DNA of 64,000 nucleotides from contig NZ_CP019511.1 of NCBI RefSeq assembly GCF_002002925.1, forward strand, positions 2,108,001 to 2,172,000. Direction: 5' to 3'. Shown in pieces: positions 8,364-16,899 of the stretch. The stretch's first letter is position 1; each line of letters starts with the position of its first letter. A program made the translations under genes and the position numbers. Under the pieces are notes generated by a model, which saw only the letters and a list, made by a program, of their open reading frames with translations, was not told the origin of the DNA and searched no databases. The DNA comes from Sphingomonas sp. LM7. GTDB taxonomy: Bacteria > Pseudomonadota > Alphaproteobacteria > Sphingomonadales > Sphingomonadaceae.

Positions 8364-9467
8364 TTAGTAGCGTCCCCAGGTGAAGCGCGACGACAGCGCG
8401 AAATTCCACACCGCGGCCACTGCGATCCCCGCCAACGCCGATATGCGCCAGTCGCCGTGCTGGACGTTGTGCAGGAATGCCGACACGCCGACGTTCGCCG
8501 CCGCGCCCACCGCGCAAACCAGGCAGAAACTCACCCATCCGCCGATCAGTTCGCGCGCGCCCTTCAGCCGCTGCTCGCGATACGTCAGCGTGTTGTTGAG
8601 GAAGAAGTTGAACGTCATCGCGACGATCGTGGCGACGATGGTGCCGGTGACGAATGGCCAGTCAAGCCCGCGGAACAGCGCGCCGAGCACCACGAAATGC
8701 ACCGCCGCCCCCAGCGCCCCGATCGCCGAGAACATCGCGAAGCGTACCGGCACGACCTTGCCGAACATCCGATCGTACAGCGCGATCAGATATTCCATCG
8801 CGACGACGTGATCGAGCTTGCTCTCGCCTTCGGTGCGGATGCGGAAGGTGTAGGGCAGCTCGCGGAACTTGAGCGGGTGCGGCGCCGCGGTCATGATATC
8901 GAGCAGGATCTTGAACCCGATGCCTGACAAGGTAGGCACCAGCCCGCGCACGATCTCGGCGCGGATCATGAAGAAGCCGCTCATCGGGTCGCTGAGATCG
9001 GCCTTGAGCACGCGGCGCGACAGCTTGGTCGCGAAGGCCGACTTGGCGACGCGGTCGCGGTCCCACTCCCCGGTGCCGCCACCATCGACGAAGCGCGATC
9101 CGACCACCACTTCGAGCGTGTCGTCGCCCTCCAGCGCATCAAGCATCGCCGGGAGGATCGTCTCGTCATGCTGCAGATCGCCGTCGATCACGGCGACGAA
9201 CGGCGCCGCAGTCGCGCACATCCCCTCGATGCACGCCGAGGAAAGCCCGCGCCGGCCGATCCGCTGGATCACCCGCACGCGCTTGTCGACCCGACCCAGC
9301 TCGCGCGCCGCCGCGGCGGTGCCGTCCGGGCTGTCATCGTCGACGAAGATCGCTTCCCAGTTGCGGCCTGCCAGTGCCTGGTCGAGCTTCGCGATCAGCA
9401 CGGGCACATTGCCCCGCTCGTTGAACGTCGGGATGACGACCGCGAGTTCGAGCAGGTCAGGCGTCAC
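8364..9467 (-). CDS. GT2 polyprenyl-phosphate mannosyl synthase fused to a GtrA domain
   Basis: 367 residues. Residues 1-230 are a DPM1-like GT2 domain: [23 protein letters not shown] (donor and metal binding), [12 protein letters not shown] and [10 protein letters not shown]. Residues about 240-365 are a GtrA domain with four membrane helices, ending [13 protein letters not shown]. This architecture makes polyprenyl-phosphate-mannose (or -glucose) and may help flip it. It starts with GTG at 9467 overlapping the leuB stop (GTGA), so it is cotranscribed with leuB, and it ends 30 bp from the PMT gene that would use its product. Confidence 0.87.
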   Translation of the reverse strand: MTPDLLELAVVIPTFNERGNVPVLIAKLDQALAGRNWEAIFVDDDSPDGTAAAARELGRVDKRVRVIQRIGRRGLSSACIEGMCATAAPFVAVIDGDLQHDETILPAMLDALEGDDTLEVVVGSRFVDGGGTGEWDRDRVAKSAFATKLSRRVLKADLSDPMSGFFMIRAEIVRGLVPTLSGIGFKILLDIMTAAPHPLKFRELPYTFRIRTEGESKLDHVVAMEYLIALYDRMFGKVVPVRFAMFSAIGALGAAVHFVVLGALFRGLDWPFVTGTIVATIVAMTFNFFLNNTLTYREQRLKGARELIGGWVSFCLVCAVGAAANVGVSAFLHNVQHGDWRISALAGIAVAAVWNFALSSRFTWGRY

Positions 9468-10516
9468 ACGAGTTCCCGGAGAACCGCGTCACCCATTTCG
9501 GTCGTGGTCAGGCTGCCGCCGAGATCCGCGGTCCGCGCACCCTTGGCGAGCGCGGCGCCGACGGCCTTCTCGATGCGCTGGGCCGAGGCTTCGTCGGTCA
9601 GGCTGTGCCGCAGCAGCATCGCCGCGGAAAGGATCGCGGCGCACGGATTGGCCTTGCCCTGCCCCGCGATGTCGGGCGCGCTGCCGTGGATCGGCTCGTA
9701 CATGCCGTTATCCCCGCTCCATGCCCGCAGCGACGCCGAGGGCAGCATCCCGATCGAGCCCGCGCACATGCTCGCCTGATCGGACAGGATATCGCCGAAC
9801 AGATTGCCAGTGACGATCACGTCGAATTCGGTGGGGCGCCGGACGAGCTGCATGGCGGCATTATCGACATACATATGGGTCAATTCGATTTCAGGATATT
9901 GCGTGCTCATTTCGTTGACCACGTCACGCCACAGCTGCGAGGTCTCGAGCACGTTCGCCTTGTCGACCGAGCAAAGCTTCTTCTTGCGCCGCTTGGCCAT
10001 CTCGAAGCCGACAGTGACGATGCGCTCTACCTCGGCCTCGTTGTAGTTCATCACGTCATAGCCCTGGCGCAGGCCCTCGACGTTGGTGCGGCGGCCCTTC
10101 TCGCCGAAATAGACGTCGCCGGTCAGCTCGCGGACGATGACGATGTCGAGGTTGGCGACGATCTCGGGCTTGAGCGGCGATGCGTCCTCGAGTCCCGGGA
10201 ACAAGGTCGCCGGGCGGATATTGGCGAACAGCCCCAGTTCGCGGCGGATGCCGAGCAGCGCCGCCTCGGGGCGCAGATGCCGGTCCAGCGCCTCGAAGCG
10301 CGGATCGCCGATCGCACCGAACAGCACGGCATTGGCGCGCTTGGCGAGCGCGAGCGTCTCGGGCGGAAGCGGGCGCCCGGAAGCGAGATAGCCCGCGCCT
10401 CCGACCGGCGCTTCCTCGAACTGCAGCCCGAGATCGAGCGCTTCGAGCACGCGGCGCGCTTGCGTGGTGACTTCGGGCCCGATCCCGTCGCCGGGCAGAA
10501 CAGCAATCAGCGGCAT
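9464..10516 (-). CDS. leuB: 3-isopropylmalate dehydrogenase
   Basis: 350 residues, normal length. NAD-dependent oxidative decarboxylation of 3-isopropylmalate in leucine synthesis. Signatures are [10 protein letters not shown] at the start, [15 protein letters not shown] (substrate binding), [20 protein letters not shown], the metal-binding [14 protein letters not shown] and the NAD site [17 protein letters not shown]. Cytoplasmic homodimer in characterised relatives. The following glycosyltransferase start overlaps its stop. Confidence 0.96.
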   Translation of the reverse strand: MPLIAVLPGDGIGPEVTTQARRVLEALDLGLQFEEAPVGGAGYLASGRPLPPETLALAKRANAVLFGAIGDPRFEALDRHLRPEAALLGIRRELGLFANIRPATLFPGLEDASPLKPEIVANLDIVIVRELTGDVYFGEKGRRTNVEGLRQGYDVMNYNEAEVERIVTVGFEMAKRRKKKLCSVDKANVLETSQLWRDVVNEMSTQYPEIELTHMYVDNAAMQLVRRPTEFDVIVTGNLFGDILSDQASMCAGSIGMLPSASLRAWSGDNGMYEPIHGSAPDIAGQGKANPCAAILSAAMLLRHSLTDEASAQRIEKAVGAALAKGARTADLGGSLTTTEMGDAVLRELV

Positions 10517-10532
10517 TCGATTTCCCTATATT

Positions 10533-10554
10533 CCCCCTCCCTGAAAGGGAGGGG
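10533..10554. repeat. GC-rich palindrome (TCCCT family), possible recO terminator
   Basis: CCCCCTCCCT-GAAA-GGGAGGGG is a near-perfect stem in the 70-bp gap between the recO stop and the leuB start on the same strand. The GAAA loop and core match the copy at 5199-5217. Confidence 0.65.
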
Positions 10555-10586
10555 AGTTCGATACCGCAATGCCCACAGCCGCCGCG

Positions 10587-11318
10587 TTAGGCAACCGCCC
10601 GCATCAGCCGATCCACCAGCCGCGCGCGGGCGGCAACGATTTCCGCCCCTTTCCCGATCAGCAAGTCGCGCTGGAGGAAGTGCAGCGTCAGCCGCAGCCC
10701 GTCGATGATGTCGTCCCACCCGGCCTCGCCGCCTGCGGTCAGGAAGGGCGGCAACCGCAGCAGCCGGTTCTCATAGCCTTCCGCGCCGATCCGGCTCACG
10801 GCGATGCCGCTCTTCGGACTGACGAATGCGAGATCGTCGTTGCGGCCGGTCGCGGCGCAATGCTCCAGATCGAGCCCGAAGCCGAGCTCGGCGAGCAGCA
10901 GCAGCTCGTAGCGCACCAGCGCCACGGCCCAGCCCCGCGCGGCCGGCGCCGCCTCGACCGCGGCGAGCACGCCGTCGAGCGCCGAATAGAGCCGGGGATA
11001 GGGCTGCGCATCGGGAAGCACCGCGGCGGTGAGCGCCGTCGCCCATTGCAGCGCCGCGGCGGGCAGCGGTTCGCCGAACAGCGGTGCGCGGCTGTGAATC
11101 AGCTCGAGCGTGAGACCGGCAAGCTGCTCCTCGGTCCGCGCGCGCCATTCGCCGAGCACGAGGTTCGACGGCTGCAGCACCGGCCGCAGCGCGCGCGACC
11201 GGCCGCCGCGGACATAGCCGGGTTGCAGCCCGTCATTCTCCGTGAGCGCACGCACGATCGCGCCATGCTCGCCATGTGCGCGGACGCTGAGGAGAATGGC
11301 TTCGGCGCGCAGGTGCAT
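10587..11318 (-). CDS. recO: DNA repair protein RecO
   Basis: 243 residues from the ATG at 11318. The N-terminal OB fold is visible ([24 protein letters not shown], then GYVRGGRS), followed by the helical domain. The zinc site of longer RecO proteins appears reduced, with only one cysteine in LEHCAATG. RecO works with RecR to load RecA on SSB-coated gaps. A codon 12 residues upstream is in frame but starts within a less conserved stretch. Confidence 0.88.
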   Translation of the reverse strand: MHLRAEAILLSVRAHGEHGAIVRALTENDGLQPGYVRGGRSRALRPVLQPSNLVLGEWRARTEEQLAGLTLELIHSRAPLFGEPLPAAALQWATALTAAVLPDAQPYPRLYSALDGVLAAVEAAPAARGWAVALVRYELLLLAELGFGLDLEHCAATGRNDDLAFVSPKSGIAVSRIGAEGYENRLLRLPPFLTAGGEAGWDDIIDGLRLTLHFLQRDLLIGKGAEIVAARARLVDRLMRAVA

Positions 11319-11349
11319 GAGGGGGGCATAGCAAGCCCAACAACAACCC

Positions 11350-11454
11350 GTCACCCCGGCCTTGTGCCGGGGTCCGCCGAGCGGCCGATCGGGAAGCTGG
11401 AGCCGCTATCGTTTCGCTGCGGCACAATGGCCCCCGGCACAAGGCCGGGGTGAC
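11350..11454. repeat. Inverted pair of GTCACCCCGGC palindromes
   Basis: GTCACCCCGGCCTTGTGCCGGGG at 11350-11372 and its reverse complement at 11432-11454 flank about 60 bp. Each copy is itself a hairpin, and the pair can form a long stem. The same unit occurs at 33393, and a diverged version at 34579. Confidence 0.75.
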
Positions 11455-11459
11455 GGAGG

Positions 11460-12401
11460 TCAACCGCCCCGCCGCAGCCGCTTCGCCAACCCGGCCAGCC
11501 CCGCGCGCTGCACCGCCTGCTTGGCCAGCGCCACCGCGCCGTTGAACCCGCCCAGCGCCGCCATCACCGCGCGGTTCGCCAATGTCGGACGGAGCAGCAG
11601 CAAGTCGACGCACGCCACCCCGCCGGTGGCGAACTGGCGCTTGTGCTGGCCTTCGCCCTCGGTGAAGTCGAAAGCCGCGAAATGCGCCTCGCCGAACAAA
11701 TCCTGCATCGCTTCCAACTGGAGCACCGCGCCGGGCGACCAGTCGTTGAACTTCGGATCATGCCCGACATAGGCGTAGATCACCGTGTCGCCGTGGATCG
11801 GGCAATAGAGATACGCCGCGGGTTCGCCGCCGATATAGAGCAGCCAGGCGCGCACCTGTCCGGCCGCCGCAATATCGCGCATCGTGGCAAGGAACCCGGC
11901 ATCCTCCGGCAGCCCCGAAGCGAGCAACCGCTCCTGATAGGTCGTCGCCGAGATCGTCCGCGCCACGGGATGGAACGCCGCCAGTTCCCCGGGCGTGCGG
12001 AAGCGGCGGACGTCGAGCGCGCCGCCAGAGGCTGCCGCGATCTTCTTGGCCTTGCGCCGCAATCCCTGCCGCGCGTTGGACGACAGGCTGGCGAACCAAC
12101 CGTCATAGTTCCCGGCGAAATCGAGGAAGTAGCGCGTGTAGCGCTGTCGCACGAACGGAAGCATGCCGCCCGCCTGCGCGGCCAGCGCGGGCATCTGATC
12201 CTCGGGAAGCGAGGTTAGCGAATAGCCATCGGCGTGGCGGTCGAGCGATGGCAGCACCGGCGCCAGTCCGCTCCGCGCCTCGGCCAGCGTCAGCGGCACG
12301 CGGACCAACGAGCGCCGGACCGTCAGCAGAGTCCGCGCGCCAATCTCGAACTTGAGCCGCACCGTCTGCGGCGCCGCGGCGATCTCGTGCAACGCATTCA
12401 C
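11460..12401 (-). CDS. GNAT/CelD-BcsL type acetyltransferase
   Basis: 313 residues starting with GTG at 12401, whose last bases form the TGA of the upstream gene (GTGA). This overlap decides the start over an upstream ATG at 12569. The C-terminal half resembles the GNAT_6/CelD (FemAB-like) fold: GGEPAAYLYCPIHGDTVIYAYVGHDP, LEAMQDLF, FDFTEGEGQHKRQFATG. Enzymes of this type often act on cell-surface polysaccharide. Coupling to a polysaccharide deacetylase supports that. Substrate unknown. Confidence 0.78.
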   Translation of the reverse strand: MNALHEIAAAPQTVRLKFEIGARTLLTVRRSLVRVPLTLAEARSGLAPVLPSLDRHADGYSLTSLPEDQMPALAAQAGGMLPFVRQRYTRYFLDFAGNYDGWFASLSSNARQGLRRKAKKIAAASGGALDVRRFRTPGELAAFHPVARTISATTYQERLLASGLPEDAGFLATMRDIAAAGQVRAWLLYIGGEPAAYLYCPIHGDTVIYAYVGHDPKFNDWSPGAVLQLEAMQDLFGEAHFAAFDFTEGEGQHKRQFATGGVACVDLLLLRPTLANRAVMAALGGFNGAVALAKQAVQRAGLAGLAKRLRRGG

Positions 12402-13354
12402 GCCGCGCGTTCCTCGACCCAGTTCGACCAGAGCTGCTCCGCCTGGCGCAGCCGGGTGCGCAACACGCTTGGTCCAAGCGGCGCATCGTCCTGGTCCAGC
12501 GCCATTTCGGGCCTGTCGGCGAAATGCGCGGTCTCCAGATATTCGCGGCGTTCGGCGAGCATGCCGCACAGCGCCTCGAAGCGGCGGACATGCACGGCGT
12601 TGGGCCGCGTGCCCGCACGGTTGGCGAGCTCGAAGCCGTGGCTGACGATCGTCACTGCGGCGTGCCGCTCGCGCGCGGCGTGGTCGAGCGCCGCCTTCAT
12701 CTCGGCCGCCGACAGCGCGCAGATCTGGAAGTGGCGGAGATGTCCTTTCTGGTCCTCGATCAGCGTCACCGGCACTTCGATCACGCCGCGATGCAGGATC
12801 GGTGCGATCTGGCGCGGCGCGAGGCTGATCGCGCTCGGCCAGGGATGCTCGGAGCCGTTGTGGCTCGAATCATACGCGAAATCGAGCTTGGCCAGCGCCG
12901 CCAGCGTATCGTCGCTCGCCGAATAGGAGCCTGATCGGAACGCGATCGGGTCGGGCGCTCCCGCCGCGGTGAGCATATCCGCCGCACCGGCGATCAGCTC
13001 GACTTGCTCGATAAGGCTATAGTCGATCAGTTCGAAGGGGCCGTAGGTGGCTCCGCCGTCGCCGGCATGCGCGCCGGTCCAGTTGGGATGCAAATGGAGC
13101 TGCACCTCCTGCCCCGCTTCAAGGATCGATCCCACCACGCGCTTGATCGGCTCCAGCCCATAGACCAGCGCGGGCATCGGATCGACGAAGAAGCACGCCT
13201 TGAGATCATGTTCGGCCAGTTGCGCGAGCTGCCAGCCGACGCCGACCTCCGCGGGCTCCAGCGAGCGGCGGACGATCGTCTCGGCATCCAGCCCGGCGAC
13301 GTGGTGGCGCCACATCAGCTCGGTATCGACAGTCAGGAAGACGCGGGTCGGCAT
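12398..13354 (-). CDS. Polysaccharide deacetylase family protein
   Basis: 318 residues with no signal peptide. The NodB-like fold is suggested by LTVDTELMW at the start (first acidic motif), CFFVDPMP, LHLHPNWTG (metal-binding histidines), FRSGSYSASDDTLAALAKL (the RxP-like motif region) and TIVSHGFEL near the end. It probably removes acetyl groups from, or otherwise acts on, a surface or exopolysaccharide. First gene of a coupled two-gene unit with the GNAT protein. Confidence 0.78.
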   Translation of the reverse strand: MPTRVFLTVDTELMWRHHVAGLDAETIVRRSLEPAEVGVGWQLAQLAEHDLKACFFVDPMPALVYGLEPIKRVVGSILEAGQEVQLHLHPNWTGAHAGDGGATYGPFELIDYSLIEQVELIAGAADMLTAAGAPDPIAFRSGSYSASDDTLAALAKLDFAYDSSHNGSEHPWPSAISLAPRQIAPILHRGVIEVPVTLIEDQKGHLRHFQICALSAAEMKAALDHAARERHAAVTIVSHGFELANRAGTRPNAVHVRRFEALCGMLAERREYLETAHFADRPEMALDQDDAPLGPSVLRTRLRQAEQLWSNWVEERAA

Positions 13355-13397
13355 GCTGCTCCCCTAGCGCTTCGGAGTGAAGAAACTCCCAATACCC

Positions 13398-16196
13398 TTA
13401 TGGCTTGATCCCCCAGCGCACATAATCCTCGTCGATCCGCGGTGCGATCATCCGCGCGGCGGCCAGGTCGGCCTCCGCTCCCTCGGCGCCCGAGCGCTTG
13501 CGGATGAGGCCGCGCATATAGAGGCTGGCCGCCATGTCGGGCGCCTGATCGAGCGCCGCGTCGAAATCGGCCAGCGCATCCTCCATCCGCCCGAGCCGGA
13601 AATAGACCAGCCCGCGGCTGTCGAGGATCGAGGCCGGGTTCTCGGCGAGTTCGATCGCCTTCGAACAATCCTTCAGCGCAGTGTCGAGCGTGACATTGCT
13701 CGTCGCCTTCAGCCAGCAGCGCGAGTTGAGCAGATCGGACTTGCCCGGCGTCGTGGCGATCATCGCGTCGAGCAGCGCCACGCCCTCGTCCACCCGCCCG
13801 CCATCGCCGAGCAGCGTCGCCTGGCTGCTGACATAGCTGTTCTTGTCGTCGCCGCCCTGATCGGCATGCTCGGCGAGCATCCCGACGGCCTCATCGCGCT
13901 TGCCCTGTTCGGCGAGCAAAGTCGCGACGCGGATCACGGACGCCGACGACGCCGGATCGATCTCGAGCGCCGCGCGGGCATCGGCCATCGCCCGCGCATC
14001 GTCCTTGAGCGCCGAATAGAGCCGCGACCGCCAGAGGTGGCGCTCGATGCTCGGCTCGAGCGCGATCGCCTTGGTCAGGTCGGCAATGGCACCCTTGCGG
14101 TCGTAGATTCGGTCGAGGAACCAGGCACGGTCCGAATAGCTTCCCGATTCCTCGGGCTTCTGCGCGATCTGCTTGGCGTAGACCGCGAGGATCGGATCGA
14201 GCGTCTTGCTGCGCCGCGCAGCCTCTACCTGGCGGAACAGCGGCGGCGTATCCTTGGGCGCGATGGCCTTGAGCGGCTTGCCCTTGGCTTGCGCCACCTG
14301 CGCGCGCGTCGCCGGGATGTCCGCCGGCGCGACTTCGGCGATGCCGGTCACAACCCGGTCGTCGATGCTCAGCCAGCCGCCCTCCAGCGCTACGCTGCGC
14401 TTGAGCGCGACGCCCGCCAGCGTCGCCGGCAGCGTGCGATTGCCTTCGACTTCATATCCGATGCCGCCAGCAGGCAGGCGGATCCGCGTCCGCACGCGCG
14501 AATCGTCATAGGCGCCGCTGCTCACCGGGATCTCACGCCATGCCGGCCGCGCGCGATCGGGGGAGAAGCTGACATTCGAGATCGTGCCATCCAGCTCGAC
14601 GCGGTAGCGGCCATTCTCCTTCGACCAGTCGGGATAGGCGATGCCCGACGCCGTCACGACGGCGGTGGCGGTCGCCTCGTCATATTTGAATCCGCGCTCG
14701 ACGATCTCCGTTTCGTTGAGCAGGCCGCTCACGATGCCATCGATCCCCTGGTCGAGCTGCTCCCGGTCTGCCTGCGCCGCGATCACCCGCAGCATCTCGG
14801 CGCTGCCGCCGCGAAGCGTGACCTTGGCGGTGTAGGGCATCGGGAAGAGCACGCCGGCGCGCCCGTCCATCTCGATCTCGGCATCGCTCATCGGCCGGGC
14901 ATTGGCACGCATCGGCATCTCGATCAGGCCGGCCCCCGCGGTGCGCAGCGGTAGCGCATGCCGGAACGGCGGCACGTCGCCCAGATCCTCAAGCCTTGCC
15001 CCGCCGCCGGTGCCGTCGAGCCACAGCGAGTCGCCGCCGATCGCGGCACGCACGATGATATGGTTGAACGCACCCGGCATCGGCAGACGCTTGGGGAGCA
15101 GATCGCCCATCTCGGTATTGACCACCACGGCCTCGGCCTCGATGTCGAGCGCGCGCAGCATCGCCAGCAACAACAGCGTCTTGGCCTTGCAGTCGCCATA
15201 GCGGACCGACCAGGTATGCGCCGGCGCCTGCGGCACATAGTCGCCATTGTCCATGCCCTGGAACAGATAGCGGATCTTGTCCTGCACCACTTGGAGCGCC
15301 ATTGCCGCGCGCTTGCGCGGGTCGGCGGTCGCTGCGGCGATCCGCGCGACTTCGGCGGCGATCGGGCTGCCCGGCGCGATCGTGCCGTCGGTGCGGTAAT
15401 GCGGCGCCATGTCGCGCGACAGGTCTGCCCAATCGGCATAGTCGGTGGCGTCGATCAGCGGCACCGGGCGGAAGCGCAGCGGCGCGTCGCCCGGCATCTC
15501 GACTGCCTTGGCGATCGGCAAGTCGATCGACAGCTCGTTATAGCCGTCGGGCAGCGTCACCGGCTTGAGATCGGGAAGCTTGGTGTAGCCGCGCCAGCGC
15601 AGATCCATTGCCTTGGGCCAGAGCAGCCGGATGCGGCCGAACTGGAGCCGCATCGGCGCGGCGAGCAGCGGCGCCATCGACTGGACATGGCCGTGGAGCG
15701 CCGGATCCTTGCGCGTCGTCGAGAAACTGACGCGCAGCACGTCGCCCACCCGCAGCCCCTCGACGGGCAGGGTCGCGGTGAGCATGCCGTTGAGCATCGC
15801 GCGTTCGAGCTGCTGCTCGCGCTTGAGCACCTCCAGCTTCTTGCCGCCGGCGAGCACGTCGATCCGCTCGGCGCCGCGGAGGATCTCGATACGGTGGACG
15901 GTCAGGTCGCCCTTGGCGGGATCCCAGGGCAGCGGCACGGTGCCCGCCTGGGTCGCCACCTGGGGCGAGGCGATGCGCATCGCCATGTCCGCATAGACCC
16001 AGACCTGGCCGTCCTCGAAGCGCTGCTGCTGGTCCATCACCAGCATGATCGGATCCGCGTCGCTCAGTTTGGAGACGTCGATCGCCGGCGCAGGCTTCAC
16101 CCAGGCCGGCACCGGTTGATACAGCGGCTTGTCCCCTGCCCATGCCACCGCCGGCGCACACAACAGCACCGCCGCAAACGTCGTTCGCCGAAACAT
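13398..16196 (-). CDS. DUF3857-transglutaminase-TPR protein
   Basis: 932 residues with a signal peptide (MFRRTTFAAVLLCAPAVAWA). Residues about 60-260 match DUF3857. Residues 280-420 form a transglutaminase-like core with the Cys-His-Asp arrangement (GDCKAK, Cys336; FNHIIV; WLDGTGGG). Residues about 690-930 hold TPR helices (AIADLTKAIALEPS, ALADFDAALDQAPDMAASLYMRG). A periplasmic protein of a family common in sphingomonads; the transglutaminase fold may act as a peptidase or cross-linking enzyme, but no substrate is known. Confidence 0.85.
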   Translation of the reverse strand: MFRRTTFAAVLLCAPAVAWAGDKPLYQPVPAWVKPAPAIDVSKLSDADPIMLVMDQQQRFEDGQVWVYADMAMRIASPQVATQAGTVPLPWDPAKGDLTVHRIEILRGAERIDVLAGGKKLEVLKREQQLERAMLNGMLTATLPVEGLRVGDVLRVSFSTTRKDPALHGHVQSMAPLLAAPMRLQFGRIRLLWPKAMDLRWRGYTKLPDLKPVTLPDGYNELSIDLPIAKAVEMPGDAPLRFRPVPLIDATDYADWADLSRDMAPHYRTDGTIAPGSPIAAEVARIAAATADPRKRAAMALQVVQDKIRYLFQGMDNGDYVPQAPAHTWSVRYGDCKAKTLLLLAMLRALDIEAEAVVVNTEMGDLLPKRLPMPGAFNHIIVRAAIGGDSLWLDGTGGGARLEDLGDVPPFRHALPLRTAGAGLIEMPMRANARPMSDAEIEMDGRAGVLFPMPYTAKVTLRGGSAEMLRVIAAQADREQLDQGIDGIVSGLLNETEIVERGFKYDEATATAVVTASGIAYPDWSKENGRYRVELDGTISNVSFSPDRARPAWREIPVSSGAYDDSRVRTRIRLPAGGIGYEVEGNRTLPATLAGVALKRSVALEGGWLSIDDRVVTGIAEVAPADIPATRAQVAQAKGKPLKAIAPKDTPPLFRQVEAARRSKTLDPILAVYAKQIAQKPEESGSYSDRAWFLDRIYDRKGAIADLTKAIALEPSIERHLWRSRLYSALKDDARAMADARAALEIDPASSASVIRVATLLAEQGKRDEAVGMLAEHADQGGDDKNSYVSSQATLLGDGGRVDEGVALLDAMIATTPGKSDLLNSRCWLKATSNVTLDTALKDCSKAIELAENPASILDSRGLVYFRLGRMEDALADFDAALDQAPDMAASLYMRGLIRKRSGAEGAEADLAAARMIAPRIDEDYVRWGIKP

Positions 16197-16324
16197 TCAG
16201 AAGCCCCCTGACTCAATCAGCCCAAGACTAGCGGTTCGGAAACGGCGGGCAAGCGCGATTGGTGTGCGGATTTCGTCAAAATCCGGTGAGCAGCATGTCC
16301 AGGGCTTAGAGGATCCGATCCTGT

Positions 16325-16627
16325 TCAATAGCCCGAAAGCAGATAGTCGATCGCGCGCATGATCTGATCGGCTTCCTGCGACAGCGACAGGAGCTTTGCG
16401 CCGATTTCCCGATCGGGTACGCTGGCCATCAAGTGCGTCGCCATGACGAGCCGCTCACTCCGGATCGTGAAGACCGGATGCAATCCCGGCATTCGAGCCG
16501 GTATCTCGGCGCCCGCTTCGGGCAGCAACGGAACCATCAATCGGCGGCCCAGATCTACGACGTCCGATTGACAGTCGAGCAGGAGGACCGAACTACCGCG
16601 TGCGCGATATACCCCGAAACGGGCCAC
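16325..16627 (-). CDS. ccdB: CcdB-family toxin
   Basis: 100 residues, the CcdB size. Features are the N-terminal RFGVYRA strand, LLLDCQSDVVDLGRRLMVPLLP, the middle HPVFTIRSERLVMATHLMASVP and the C-terminal helix ending in DYLLSGY, equivalent to the GyrA-contacting tail. Known CcdB proteins poison DNA gyrase. It starts with GTG at 16627, directly after the antitoxin stop, so it is expressed second in a two-gene operon. Confidence 0.9.
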   Translation of the reverse strand: MARFGVYRARGSSVLLLDCQSDVVDLGRRLMVPLLPEAGAEIPARMPGLHPVFTIRSERLVMATHLMASVPDREIGAKLLSLSQEADQIMRAIDYLLSGY

Positions 16628-16867
16628 CTAGAAGCCGCGATACCGATCTAGCGGAGAACCGTGGCTCTTCTCCCATGCGTTCCACTGCTCGATCGCCTCG
16701 CGATTCTCTTCCGTCCACCGTGCCTCGCCAACCCGCTTCACTTCGGCGCGCAGTGCCTCGGTATCCAGCCCGGTGGGATCGACCTCCAGATAGGCAGCCG
16801 TCTCGATCAACTCCGCATGCGACATGCGGTACGTCGACTTGGTCGGAGCTTTGGCGAGCGTGGCCAT
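16628..16867 (-). CDS. ccdA: CcdA-family antitoxin
   Basis: 79 residues from the ATG at 16867. The C-terminal W-x-x-ENREAIEQWNAWEKSHGSPL segment is the characteristic CcdB-neutralising tail. The N-terminal half would be the DNA-binding dimerisation region, although it is diverged from the plasmid CcdA ribbon-helix-helix. The stop abuts the ccdB start (TAG then GTG). It lies 32 bp downstream of uvrC on the same strand. Confidence 0.87.
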   Translation of the reverse strand: MATLAKAPTKSTYRMSHAELIETAAYLEVDPTGLDTEALRAEVKRVGEARWTEENREAIEQWNAWEKSHGSPLDRYRGF

Positions 16868-16899
16868 GCCCCGGACGATACACCTTCCTCCCCCGCCGA

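Noticed and set aside
12402..12569. Upstream ATG extension of the GNAT gene
   Set aside because: The GTGA overlap with the deacetylase stop fixes the start at 12401; the extension reads through another gene.
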